A stretch of 64,000 nt of DNA from Prosopocoilus inquinatus (taxonomy: Eukaryota > Arthropoda > Insecta > Coleoptera > Lucanidae). How positions within the stretch are numbered: the stretch's first letter is position 1; the number at the start of each line of letters is the position of its first letter. Both the position numbers and the translations under genes were made by a program. Where the stretch lies: positions 310,001 to 374,000 of the forward strand of contig JAYKNF010000014.1 in NCBI GenBank assembly GCA_036172665.1. The letters run 5' to 3'. Shown here in pieces: positions 23,850-38,000 of this stretch. The notes under the pieces were generated by a model. It ran no database searches and had not been told where the DNA came from. It was given only the letters and a program-made list of their open reading frames with translations.

Positions 23850-26800
23850 TCGATTAGATACATCACAGGAACATCGCTAATGCGTGTTGTTTCGTTTAAA
23901 ACTATTTCCAGCTTCTGCTACGTCCGAAAACGTCGTATCTCACATCAGAGATACTGGAGCCCATCGAAACGTCAAATAACATAATAGATAAGTAAGGATC
24001 TATTAGATACAGCACAGGAACAACGCTTAAACGTGTTGTTTCGTTTAAAACTATTTCCAGCTCCAGCTGCGTCCGAAAACTTCGTATCTCACATCTAAGT
24101 TACTGGAGTCCATCGAAACGCCAAATAACATGATAGATGAGTAAGGATCGATTAGATACTTCACAGGAACAACGCTAATGCGTGTTGTTTCGTTTAAAAC
24201 TATTTCCAGCTTCTGCTGCGTCCGAGAACTTCGTATCTCACGTCAGGGTTACTGGAGTCCATCCAAACGTCAAATAACATAATAGATAAGTAAGGATCGA
24301 TTAGATACACCACAGGAACAACGCTAATACGTGGTGTTTCGTTTAAAACTATTTCCAGCTCCTGCTGCGTCCAAAAACTTTGTATCTCACATCAGACTTA
24401 CTGGAGTCCATCCAAACGTCAAATAACATGTTAGATAAGTAAGGATCGTTTAGATACATCACAGGAACAACGCTAATAGGTGGTGTTTCGTTTAAAACTA
24501 TTTCCAGCTCCTGCTGCTTCCAAAACCTTTGTATCTCACATCAGACTTACTGGAGTCCATCCAAACTTTAAATTACATGTTAGATAAGTAAGGATCGATT
24601 AGATACATCACAGGAACAACGCTAATACGTGTTGTTTCGTTTAAAACTATTTCCAGCTTCTGCTGCGTCCGAAAACGTCGTATCTCACATTAGAGTTACT
24701 GGAGTCCATCGAAACGTCAAATAACATAGTAGCTAAGTAAGGATCGATTAGATACATCACAGGAACAACGCTAATGCGTGTTGTTTCGTTTAAAACTATT
24801 TCCAGCTTCTGCTGCGTCCGAAAACGTCGTATCTCACATCAGAGCTACTGGAGTCCATCGAAACGCCAAATAACATGATAGATAAGTAAGGATCGATTAG
24901 ATACAGCACAGGAACAACGCTAATACGTGTTGTTTCGTTTAAAACTATTTCCAGCTCCTGCTGCTTCCAAAAACTTTGTATCTCACATCAGACTTACTGG
25001 AGTCCATCCAAACTTTAAATTACATGTTAGATAAGTAAGGATCGATTAGATACATCACAGGAACGACGCTAATACGTGTTGTTTCGTTTAAAACTATTTC
25101 CAGCTTCTGCTGCGTTCGAAAACGTCGTATCTCACATCAGACTTACTGGAGTCCATCGAAACGTCAAATAACATGATAGATGAGTAAGGATCGATTAGAT
25201 ACATCACAGGAATGCGTGCTGTTTCGTTTAAAACTATTTCCATCTTCTGCTGCGTCCGAAAACGTCGTATCTCACATCAGAGCTACTGGAGTCCATCGAA
25301 ACGCCAAATAACATGATAGACGAGTAAGGATCGATTAGATATATCACAGGAACAACGCTAATATGTGTTGTTTCGTTTAAAACTATTTCCAGCTGCTGCT
25401 GCGTCGGAAAATTTCGTATCTCACGTTAGAGTTACTGGAGTCCATCGAAACGTCAAATAACATAGTAGCTAAGTAAGGATCGATTAGATACATCACAGGA
25501 ACAACGCTAATAGGTGTTGTTTCGTTCAAAACTATTTCCAGCTTCTGCTGCGTAAAAAACTTTGTATCTCACATCAGAGTTACTGGAGTCCATCCAAACG
25601 TCAAATAACATGATAGATGAGTAAGGATCGATTAGATATATCACAGGAACAACGCCAATACGTGTTGCTTCGTTTAAAACTATTTCCAGCTTCTGCTGCG
25701 TCCGAAAACGTCGTATCTCACATCAGAGTTACTGGAGTCCATCGAAACGTCAAATAATATGATAGATAAGTAATTATCTATTAGATACAGCACAGGAACA
25801 ACGCTAATACGTGTTGTTTCGTTTAAAACTATTTCCAGCTCCTGCTGCGTCCAAAAACTTTGTATCTCACATCAGACTTACTGGAGTCCATCCAAACGTC
25901 AAATAACATGATTGATGAGTAAGGATCGATTAGATACATCACAGGAACAACGCTAATATGTGTTGTTTCGTTTCAAACTATTTCCAGCTGCTGGTGCGTC
26001 CGAAAATTTCGTATCTCACATTAGAGTTACTGGAGTCCATCGAAACGTCAAATAACATAGTAGCTAAGTAAGGATTGATTAGATACATCACAGGAACAAC
26101 GCTAATACGTGTTGTTTCGTTCAAAACTATTTCCAGCTTCTGCTGCGTCCAAAAACTTTGTATCTCACATCAGAGTTACTGGAGTCCATCCAAACGTCAA
26201 ATAACATGATAGATGAGTAAGGATCGATTAGGTACATCACAGGAACAACGCTAATACGTGTTGTTTCGTTTAAAACTATTTCCAGCTTCTGCTGCGTCCG
26301 AGAACTTCGTATCTAAAGTCAGGGTTACTGGAGTCCATCCAAACGTCAAATAACATGATAGATAAGTAAGGATCGATTAGATACATCACAGGAACAACGC
26401 TAATGCATGTTGTTTCGTTTAAAACTATTTCTAGCTTCAGCTGCGTCCGAGAACTTCGTATCTCACATCTAAGTTACTGGAGTCCATCGTAACGCCAAAT
26501 AACATGATAGATGAGTAAGGATCGATTAGATACAGCACAGGAACAACGCTAATACGTGTTGTTTCGTTTAAAACTATTTCCAGCTCCTGCTGCGTCCAAA
26601 AACTTTGTATCTCACATCAGACTTACTGGAGTGTATCCAAACTTTAAATAACATGTTAGATAAGTAAGGATCGTTTAGATACATCACAGGAACAACGCTA
26701 ATAGGTGTTGTTTCGTTCAAAACTATTTCCAGATTCTGCTGCGTCCGAAATCTTTGTATCTCTCATCCTAGTAACTGGAGTCCATCCAAACGTCAAATAA

Positions 26801-27862
26801 CATGATAGATGAGTAAGGATCGATTAGATACATCACAGGAACAACGCTAATACGTGTTATTTCGTTTAATACTATTTCCAGCTTCTGCTGCGTCCGGAAA
26901 CGTCGTATCTCACATCAGAGTTACTGGAGTCCATCGAAACGTCAAATAACATGATAGATGAGTAAGGATCGATTAGATACATCACAGGAACAACGCTAAT
27001 GCCTGTTGCTTCGTTTAAAACTATTTCCAGCTTCTGCTGCGTCCGAGAACTTCGTATCTCACGTCAGGGTTACTGGAGTCCATCCAAACGTCAAATATCA
27101 TGATAGATAAGTAAGGATCGATTAGATACAGCACAGGAACAACGCTAATACGTGTTGTTTCGTTTAAAACTATTTCCAGCTCCTGCTGCGTCCCAAAACT
27201 TTGTATCTCACATCAGACTCACTGGAGTCCACCCAAACGTCAAATAACATGATAGATGAGTAAGGATCGATTAGATACATCACAGGAACAACGCTAATAC
27301 GTGTTGTTTCGTTTAAAACTATTTCCAGCTTCTGCTGCGTCCGAAAACGTCGTATCTCACATCAGAGTTACTGGAGTCCATCCAAACGTCAAATAACATG
27401 ATAGATAAGTAAGGATCGATTAGATACAGCACAGGAACAACGCTAATACGTGTTGTTTCGTTTAAAACTATTTCCAGCTCCTGCTGCGTCCAAAAACTTT
27501 GTATCTCACATCAGAGTTACTGGAGTCCATCCAAACGTCAAATAACATGATAGATTAGTAAGGATCGATTAGATACATCACCGGAACAACGCCAATGCGT
27601 GTTGTTTCGTTTAAAACTATTTCCAGCTTCTGCTGCGTCCGAAAATTTCGTATCTCACATTAGAGTTACTGGAGTCCATCGAAACGTCAAATAACATAGT
27701 AGCTAAGTAAGGATCGATTAGATACATCACAGGAACAACGCTAATGCGTGTTGTTTCGTTCAAAACTATTTCCAGCTTCTGCTGCGTCCGAAAACGTCGA
27801 ATCTCACATCAGAGTTACTGGAGCCCATCGAAACGTCAAATAACATGATAGATAAGTAAGGA
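23850..27862 (+). repeat. First copy of the 4,162-bp HOR (27 units, one missing)
   Basis: From the GAACATCGCTAATGCG unit at 23850 the variant order repeats at 27863. Near the start the offset is 4,013 bp because one unit is missing near 24.06 kb: the CTTAAACG unit here continues straight into CTCCAGC. From about 24.1 kb the offset is 4,162 bp, that is 28 units minus 10 bp (one 9-bp and one 1-bp deletion). Examples are the 140-bp unit at 25191/29353 and the CACCGG variant at 27580/31742. Only satellite units are present. Confidence 0.85.
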
Positions 27863-30800
27863 TCGATTAGATACATCACAGGAACATCGCTAATGCGTGC
27901 TGTTTCGTTTAAAACTATTTCCAGCTTCTGCTGCGTCCGAAAACGTCGTATCTCACATCAGAGATACTGGAGCCCATCGAAACGTCAAATAACATAATAG
28001 ATAAGTAAGGATCTATTAGATACAGCACAGGAACAACGCTTAAACGTGTTGTTTCGTTTAAAACTATTTCCAGCTTCTGCTGCGTCCGAAAACGTCGTAT
28101 CTCACATCAGAGTTACTGGAGCCCATCGAAACGTCAAATAACATGATAGATAAGTAAGGATCGATTAGATACAGCACAGGAACAACGCTAAAACGTGTTG
28201 TTTCGTTTACAACTATTTCCAGCTCCTGCTGCGTCCGAAAACTTCGTATCTCACATCTAAGTTACTGGAGTCCATCGAAACGCCAAATAACATGATAGAT
28301 GAGTAAGGATCGATTAGATACTTCACAGGAACAACGCTAATGCGTGTTGTTTCGTTTAAAACTATTTCCAGCTTCTGCTGCGTCCGAAAACGTCGAATCT
28401 CACATCAGAGTTACTGGAGCCCATCCAAACGTCAAATAACATAATAGATAAGTAAGGATCGAATAGATACACCACAGGAACAACGCTAATACGTGGTGTT
28501 TCGTTTAAAACTATTTCCAGCTCCTGCTGCGTCCAAAAACTTTGTATCTCACATCAGACTTACTGGAGTCCATCCAAACGTCAAATAACATTTTAGATAA
28601 GTAAGGATCGTTTAGATACATCACAGGAACAACGCTAATACGTGGTGTTTCGTTTAAAACTATTTCCAGCTCCTGCTGCTTCCAAAAACTTTGTATCTCA
28701 CATCAGACTTACTGGAGTCCATCCAAACTTTAAATTACATGTTAGATAAGTAAGGATCGATTAGATACATCACAGGAACAACGCTAATACGTGTTGTTTC
28801 GTTTAAAACTATTTCCAGCTTCTGCTGCGTCCGAAAACTTCGTATCTCACATTAGAGTTACTGGAGTCCATCGAAACGTCAAATGACATAGTAGCTAAGT
28901 AAGGATCGATTAGATACATCACAGGAACAACGCTAATGCGTGTTGTTTCGTTTAAAACTATTTCCAGCTTCTGCTGCGTCCGAAAACGTCGTATCTCACA
29001 TCAGAGCTACTGGAGTCCATCGAAACGCCAAATAACATGATAGATAAGTAAGGATCGATTAGATACAGCACAGGAACAACGCTAATTCGTGTTGTTTCGT
29101 TTAAAACTATTTCCAGCTCCTGCTGCTTCCAAAAACTTTGTATCTCACATCAGACTTACTGGAGTCCATCCAAACTTTAAATTACATGTTAGATAAGTAA
29201 GGATCGATTAGATACATCACAGGAACGACGCTAATACGTGTTGTTTCGTTTAAAACTATTTCCAGCTTCTGCTGCGTTCGAAAACGTCGTATCTCACATC
29301 AGACTTACTGGAGTCCATCGAAACCTCAAATAACATGATAGATGAGTAAGGATCGATTAGATACATCACAGGAATGCGTGTTGTTTCGTTTAAAACTATT
29401 TCCATCTTCTGCTGCGTCCGAAAACGTCGTATCTCACATCAGAGCTACTGGAGTCCATCGAAACGCCAAATAACATGATAGATGAGTAAGGATCGATTAG
29501 ATATATCACAGGAACAACGCTAATATGTGTTGTTTCGTTTAAAACTATTTCCAGCTGCTGCTGCGTCGGAAAATTTCGTATCTCACGTTAGAGTTACTGG
29601 AGTCCATCGAAACGTCAAATAACATAGTAGCTAAGTAAGGATCGATTAGATACATCACAGGAACAACGCTAATAGGTGTTGTTTCGTTCAAAACTATTTC
29701 CAGCTTCTGCTGCGTAAAAAACTTTGTATCTCACATCAGAGTTACTGGAGTCCATCCAAACGTCAAATAACATGATAGATGAGTAAGGATCGATTAGATA
29801 TATCACAGGAACAACGCCAATACGTGTTGCTTCGTTTAAAACTATTTCCAGCTTCTGCTGCGTCCGAAAACGTCGTATCTCACATCAGAGTTACTGGAGT
29901 CCATCGAAACGTCAAATAACATGATAGATAAGTAATTATCTATTAGATACAGCACAGGAACAACGCTAATACGTGTTGTTTCGTTTAAAACTATTTCCAG
30001 CTCCTGCTGCGTCCAAAAACTTTGTATCTCACATCAGACTTACTGGAGTCCATCCAAACGTCAAATAACATGATTGATGAGTAAGGATCGATTAGATACA
30101 TCACAGGAACAACGCTAATATGTGTTGTTTCGTTTCAAACTATTTCCAGCTGCTGGTGCGTCCGAAAATTTCGTATCTCACATTAGAGTTACTGGAGTCC
30201 ATCGAAACGTCAAATAACATAGTAGCTAAGTAAGGATTGATTAGATACATCACAGGAACAACGCTAATACGTGTTGTTTCGTTCAAAACTATTTCCAGCT
30301 TCTGCTGCGCCCAAAAACTTTGTATCTCACATCAGAGTTACTGGAGTCCATCCAAACGTCAAATAACATGATAGATGAGTAAGGATCGATTAGATACATC
30401 ACAGGAACAACGCTAATACGTGTTGTTTCGTTTAAAACTATTTCCAGCTTCTGCTGCGTCCGAGAACTTCGTATCTAAAGTCAGGGTTACTGGAGTCCAT
30501 CCAAACGTCAAATAACATGATAGATAAGTAAGGATCGATTAGATACATCACAGGAACAACGCTAATGCATGTTGTTTCGTTTAAAACTATTTCTAGCTTC
30601 AGCTGCGTCCGAGAACTTCGTATCTCACATCTAAGTTACTGGAGTCCATCGTAACGCCAAATAACATGATAGATGAGTAAGGATCGATTAGATACAGCAC
30701 AGGAACAACGCTAATACGTGTTGTTTCGTTTAAAACTATTTCCAGCTCCTGCTGCGTCCAAAAACTTTGTATCTCACATCAGACTTACTGGAGTGTATCC

Positions 30801-31745
30801 AAACTTTAAATAACATGTTAGATAAGTAAGGATCGTTTAGATACATCACAGGAACAACGCTAATAGGTGTTGTTTCGTTCAAAACTATTTCCAGCTTCTG
30901 CTGCGTCCGAAATCTTTGTATCTCTCATCCTAGTTACTGGAGTCCATCCAAACGTCAAATAACATGATAGATGAGTAAGGATCGATTAGATACATCACAG
31001 GAACAACGCTAATACGTGTTATTTCGTTTAATACTATTTCCAGCTTCTGCTGCGTCCGGAAACGTCGTATCTCACATCAGAGTTACTGGAGTCCATCGAA
31101 ACGTCAAATAACATGATAGATGAGTAAGGATCGATTAGATACATCACAGGCACAACGCTAATGCCTGTTGCTTCGTTTAAAACTATTTCCAGCTTCTGCT
31201 GCGTCCGAGAACTTCGTATCTCACGTCAGGGTTACTGGAGTCCATCCAAACGTCAAATATCATGATAGATAAGTAAGGATCGATTAGATACAGCACAGGA
31301 ACAACGCTAATACTTGTTGTTTCGTTTAAAACTATTTCCAGCTCCTGCTGCGTCCCAAAACTTTGTATCTCACATCAGACTCACTGGAGTCCACCCAAAC
31401 GTCAAATAACATGATAGATGAGTAAGGATCGATTAGATACATCACAGGAACAACGCTAATACGTGTTGTTTCGTTTAAAACTATTTCCAGCTTCTGCTGC
31501 GTCCGAAAACGTCGTATCTCACATCAGAGTTACTGGAGTCCATCCAAACGTCAAATAACATGATAGATAAGTAAGGATCGATTAGATACAGCACAGGAAC
31601 AACGCTAATACGTGTTGTTTCGTTTAAAACTATTTCCAGCTCCTGCTGCGTCCAAAAACTTTGTATCTCACATCAGAGTTACTGGAGTCCATCCAAACGT
31701 CAAATAACATGATAGATTAGTAAGGATCGATTAGATACATCACCG
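27863..31745 (+). repeat. Second copy of the 4,162-bp HOR
   Basis: It follows 23850-27590 unit by unit until just after the rare CACCGG variant at about 31742. There the next bases read GCTAATACG instead of GCCAATGCG, and the array joins the block like 11.5 kb. Small differences from the first copy include GCGCCC at 30308 (GCGTCC at 26146), AATGACATAG at 28883 and ACTTGTTG at 31312. Compared with the copy at 7.9 kb it has two extra units near 30.5 kb. Confidence 0.85.
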
Positions 31746-31872
31746 GAACAACGCTAATACGTGTTGTTTCGTTTAAAACTATTTCCAGCTTCTGCTGCGT
31801 CCGAAAACTTCGTATCTCACATCAGAGTTACTGGAGTCCATCGAAACGTCAAATAACATGATAGATAAGTAA

Positions 31873-34667
31873 TTATCGATTAGATACAGCACAGGAACAA
31901 CGCTAATACGTGTTGTTTCGTTTAAAACTATTTCCAGCTCCTGCTGCGTCCAAAAACTTTGTATCTCACATCAGACTTGCTGGAGTCCATCCAAACGTCA
32001 AATAACATGATAGATGAGTAAGGATCGATTAGATACATCACAGGAACAACGCTAATATGTGTTGTTTCGTTTCAAACTATTTCCAGCTGCTGCTGCGTCC
32101 GAAAATTTCGTATCTCACATTAGAGTTACTGGAGTCCATCGAAACGTCAAATAACATAGTAGCTAAGTAAGGATCGATTAGATACATCACAGGAACAACG
32201 CTAATACGTGTTGTTTCGTTCAAAACTATTTCCAGCTTCTGCTGCGTCCAAAAACTTTGTATCTCACATCAGAGTTACTGGAGTCCATCCAAAAGTCAAA
32301 TAATATGATAGATGAGTAAGGATCGATTAGATACATCACAGGAACAACGCTAATACGTGTTGTTTCGTTTAAAACTATTTCCAGCTTCGGCTGCGTCCGA
32401 GAACTTCGTATCTCACGTCAGGGTTACTGGAGTCCATCCAAACGTCAAATAACATGATAGATAAGTAAGGATCGATTAGATACATCACTGGAACAACGCT
32501 AATGCATGTTGTTTCGTTTAAAACTATTTCTAGCTTCAGCTGCGTCCGAGAACTTCGTATCTCACATCTAAGTTACTGGAGTCCATCGTAACGCCAAATA
32601 ACATGATAGATGAGTAAGGATCGATTAGATACATCACAGGAACAACGCTAATGCGTGTTGTTTCGTTTAAAACTATTTCCAGCTTCTGCTGCGTCCGAGA
32701 ACTTCGTATCTCACGTCAGGGTTACTGGAGTCCATCCAAACGTCAAATAACATGATAGATAAGTAAGGATCGATTAGATACAGCACAGGAACAACGCTAA
32801 TACGTGTTCTTTCGTTTAAAACTATTTCCAGCTCCTGCTGCGTCCCAAAACTTTGTATCTCACATCAGACTCACTGGAGTCCATCCAAACGTCAAATAAA
32901 ATGTTAGATAAGTAAGGATCGTTTAGATACATCACAGGAACAACGCTAATAGGTGGTGTATCGTTCAAAACTATTTCCAGCTTCTGCTGCGTCCGAAATC
33001 TTTGTATCTCTCATCAGAGTTACTGGAGTCCACCCAAACGTCAAATAACATTATAGATGAGTAAGGATCGATTAGATACATCACAGGAACAACGCTAATA
33101 CGTGTTGTTTCGTTTAAAACTATTTCCAGCTTCTGCTGCGTCCGAAAACGTCGTATCTCACAGAGTTACTGGAGTCCATCCAAACGTCAAATAACATGAT
33201 AGATAAGTAAGGATCGATTAGATACAGCACAGGGACAACGCTAATACGTGTTGTTTCGTTTAAAACTATTTCCAGCTCCTGCTGCGTCCAAAAACTTTGT
33301 ATCTCACATCAGACTTACTGGAGTGTATCCAAACGTTAAATAACATGTTAGATAAGTAAGGATCGTTTAGATACATCACAGGAACAACGCTAATAGGTGT
33401 TGTTTCGTTCAAAACTATTTCCAGCTTCTGCTGCGTATGAAATCTTTGTATCTCTCATCCTAGTTACTGGAGTACATCCAAACGTCAAATAACATGATAG
33501 ATGAGTAAGGATCGATTAGATACATCACAGGAACAACGCTAATACGTGTTGTTTCGTTTAATACTATTTCCAGCTTCTGCTGCGTCCGGAAACGTCGTAT
33601 CTCACATCAGAGTTACTGGAGTCCATCGAAACGTCAAATAACATGATAGATGAGTAAGGATCGATTAGATACATCACAGGAACAACGCTAATGCCTGTTG
33701 CTTCGTTTAAAACTATTTCCAGCTTCTGCTGCGTCCGAGAACTTCGTATCTCACGTCAGGGTTACTGGAGTCCATCCAAACGTCAAATAACATGATAGAT
33801 AAGTAAGGATCGATTAGATACAGCACAGGAACAACGCTAATACGTGTTGTTTCGTTTAAAACTATTTCCAGCTCCTGCTGCGTCCCAAAACTTTGTATCT
33901 CACATCAGACACACTGGAGTCCATCTAAACGTCAAATAACACGTTAGATAAGTAAGGATCGTTTAGATACATCACAGGAGCAACGCTAATAGGTGGTGTA
34001 TCGTTCAAAAGTATTTCCAGCTTCTGCTGCGTCCGAAATCTTTGTATCTCTCATCAGAGTTACTGGAGTCCACCCAAACGTCAAATAACATGATAGATGA
34101 GTAAGGATCGATTAGATACATCACAGGAACAACGCTAATACGTGTTGTTTCGTTTAAAACTATTTCCAGCTCCTGCTGCGTCCCAAAACTTTGTATCTCA
34201 CATCAGACACACTGGAGTCCATCTAAACATCAAATAACATGTTAGATAAGTAAGGATCGTTTAGATACATCACAGGAACAACGCTAATAGGTGGTGTATC
34301 GTTCAAAAGTATTTCCAGCTTCTGCTGCGTCCGAAATCTTTGTATCTCTCATCAGAGTTACTGGAGTCCACCCAAACGTCAAATAACATGATAGATAAGT
34401 AAGGATCGATTAGATACAGCACAGGAACAACGCTAATACGTGTTGTTTCGTTTAAAACTATTTCCAGCTCCTGCTGCGTCCAAAAACTTTGTGTCTCACA
34501 TCAGAGTTACTGGAGTCCATCCAAACGTCAAATAACATGATAGATGAGTAAGGATCGATTAGATACATCACAGGAACAACGCTAATACGTGTTGTTTCGT
34601 TTAACACTATTTCCAGCTTCTGCTGCGTCCGAAAACTTCGTATCTCACATCAGAGTTACTGGAGTCC
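31873..34667 (+). repeat. Further copy of the 3.7-6.5 kb segment
   Basis: Beginning at the ATTATCGATT unit, the variant order follows 3721-6518 (offset 28,152 bp, becoming 28,149 after a 3-bp deletion) and also 21430-23647. It includes the ACACACTGG dimers near 33.8-34.4 kb. One local difference is the CACGTTAG variant at 33938, and the GGAGCAACG variant at 33978 is otherwise seen only near 43.3-43.9 kb. Confidence 0.8.
33068..33213 (+). repeat. 146-bp satellite unit (3-bp deletion)
   Basis: CTCACAGAGTT replaces CTCACATCAGAGTT, removing three bases at unit position about 95-97. I found no second copy, so this deletion is younger than the duplications that made this block. Confidence 0.85.
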
Positions 34668-35001
34668 ATCGAAACGTCAAATAACATGATAGATAAGTAA
34701 GTATCGATTAGATACAGCACAGGAACAACGCTAATACGTGTTGTTTCGTTTAAAACTATTTCCAGCTCCTGCTGCGTCCAAAAACTTTGTATCTCACATC
34801 AGACTTACTGGAGTCCATCCAAACGTCAAATAACATGTTAGATAAGTAAGGATCGTTTAGATACATCACAGGAACAACGCTAATACGTGTTGTTTCGTTC
34901 AAAACTATTTCCAGCTTCTGCTGCGTCCGATAACTTTGTATCTCACATCAGAGTTACTGGAGTCTGTCCAAACGTTAAATAACATGATAGATGAGTAAGG
35001 A

Positions 35002-38000
35002 TCGATTAGATACATTACAGGAACAACGCTAATATGTGTTGTTTCGTTTAAAACTATTTCCAGCTGCTGCTGCGTCCGAAAACATCGTATCTCACATCAG
35101 AGTTACTGGAGTCCATCGAAATGTCAAATAACATGATAGATAAGTAAGGATCGATTAGATACAGCACAGGAACAACGCTAATGCGTGTTGTTTCGTTTAA
35201 AACTATTTCTAGCTTCAGCTGGGTCCGAGAACTTCGTATCTCACATCTAAGTTACTGGAGTTCATCGAAACGCCAAATAACATGATAGATGAGTAAGGAT
35301 CGATTAGATATATCACAGGAACAACGCCAATGCGTGTTGTTTCGTTTAAAACTATTTCCAGCTTCTGCTGCGTCCGAAAATTTCGTATCTCACATTAGAG
35401 TTACTGGAGTCCATCGAAACGTCAAATAACATAGTAGCTAAGTAAGGATCGATTAGATACATCACAGGAACAACGCTAATGCGTGTTGTTTCGTTCAAAA
35501 CTATTTCCAGCTTCTGCTGCGTCCGAAAACGTCGAATCTCACATCAGAGTTACTGGAGCCCATCGAAACGTCAAATAACATGATAGATAAGTAAGGATCG
35601 ATTAGATACATCACAGGAACATCGCTAATGCGTGTTGTTTCGTTTAAAACTATTTCCAGCTTCTGCTGCGTCCGAAAACGTCGTATCTCACATCAGAGTT
35701 ACTGGAGCCCATCGAAACGTCAAATAACATAATAGATAAGTAAGGATCTATTAGATACAGCACAGGAACAACGCTTAAACGTGTTGTTTCGTTTAAAACT
35801 ATTTCCAGCTTCTGCTGCGTCCGAAAACGTCGTATCTCACATCAGAGTTACTGGAGCCCGTCGAAACGTCAAATAACATGATAGATAAGTAAGGATCGAT
35901 TAGATACAGCACAGGAACAACGCTAAAACGTGTTGTTTCGTTTACAACTATTTCCAGCTCCTGCTGCGTCCGAAAACTTCGTATCTCACATCTAAGTTAC
36001 TGGAGTCCATCGAAACGCCAAATAACATAATAGATGAGTAAGGATCGATTAGATACTTCACAGGAACAATGCTAATGCGTGTTGTTTCGTTTAAAACTAT
36101 TTCCAGCTTCTGCTGCGTCCGAGAACTTCGTATCTCACGTCAGGGTTACTGGAGTCCATCCAAACGTCAAATAACATAATAGATAAGTAAGGATCGATTA
36201 GATACACCACAGGAACAACGCTAATACGTGGTGTTTCGTTTAAAACTATTTCCAGCTCCTGCTGCGTCCAAAAACTTTGTATCTCTCATCAGACTTACTG
36301 GAGTCCATCCAAACGTCAAATAACATGTTAGATAAGTAAGGATCGTTTAGATACATCACAGGAACAACGCTAATAGGTGGTGTTTCGTTTAAAACTATTT
36401 CCAGCTCCTGCTGCTTCCAAAAACTTTGTATCTCACATCAGACTTACTGGAGTCCATCCAAACTTTAAATTACATGTTAGATAAGTAAGGATCGATTAGA
36501 TACATCACAGGAACAACGCTAATACGTGTTGCTTCGTTTAAAACTATTTCCAGCTTCTGCTGCGTCCGAAAACGTCGTATCTCACATTAGAGTTACTGGA
36601 GTCCATCGAAACGTCAAATAACATAGTAGCTAAGTAAGGATCGATTAGATACATCACAGGAACAACGCTAATGCGTGTTGTTTCGTTTAAAACTATTTCC
36701 AGCTTCTGCTGCGTCCGAAAACGTCGTATCTCACATCAGAGCTACTGGAGTCCATCGAAACGCCAAATAACATGATAGATGAGTAAGGATCGATTAGATA
36801 TATCACAGGAACAACGCCAATACGTGTTGCTTCGTTTAAAACTATTTCCAGCTTCTGCTGCGTCCGAAAACGTCGTATCTCACATCAGAGTTACTGGAGT
36901 CCATCGAAACGTCAAATAACATGATAGATAAGTAATTATCTATTAGATACAGCACAGGAACAACGCTAATACGTGTTGTTTCGTTTAAAACTATTTCCAG
37001 CTCCTGCTGCGTCCAAAAACTTTGTATCTCACATCAGACTTACTGGAGTCCATCCAAACGTCAAATAACATGATTGATGAGTAAGGATCGATTAGATACA
37101 TCACAGGAACAACGCTAATATGTGTTGTTTCGTTTAAAACTATTTCCAGCTGCTGCTGCGTCCGAAAACATCGTATCTCACATCAGAGTTACTGGAGTCC
37201 ATCGAAATGTCAAATAACATGATAGATAAGTAAGGATCGATTAGATACAGCACAGGAACAACGCTAATGCGTGTTGTTTCGTTTAAAACTATTTCTAGCT
37301 TCAGCTGGGTCCGAGAACTTCGTATCTCACATCTAAGTTACTGGAGTTCATCGAAACGCCAAATAACATGATAGATGAGTAAGGATCGATTAGATGTATC
37401 ACAGGAACAACGCCAATGCGTGTTGTTTCGTTTAAAACTATTTCCAGCTTCTGCTGCGTCCGAAAATTTCGTATCTCACATTAGAGTTACTGGAGTCCAT
37501 CGAAACGTCAAATAACATAGTAGCTAAGTAAGGATCGATTAGATACATCACAGGAACAACGCTAATGCGTGTTGTTTCGTTCAAAACTATTTCCAGCTTC
37601 TGCTGCGTCCGAAAACGTCGAATCTCACATCAGAGTTACTGGAGCCCATCGAAACGTCAAATAACATGATAGATAAGTAAGGATCGATTAGATACATCAC
37701 AGGAACATCGCTAATGCGTGTTGTTTCGTTTAAAACTATTTCCAGCTTCTGCTGCGTCCGAAAACGTCGTATCTCACATCAGAGTTACTGGAGCCCATCG
37801 AAACGTCAAATAACATAATAGATAAGTAAGGATCTATTAGATACAGCACAGGAACAACGCTTAAACGTGTTGTTTCGTTTAAAACTATTTCCAGCTTCTG
37901 CTGCGTCCGAAAACGTCGTATCTCACATCAGAGTTACTGGAGTCCATCCAAACGTCAAATAACATGATAGATGAGTAAGGATCGATTAGATACATCACAG

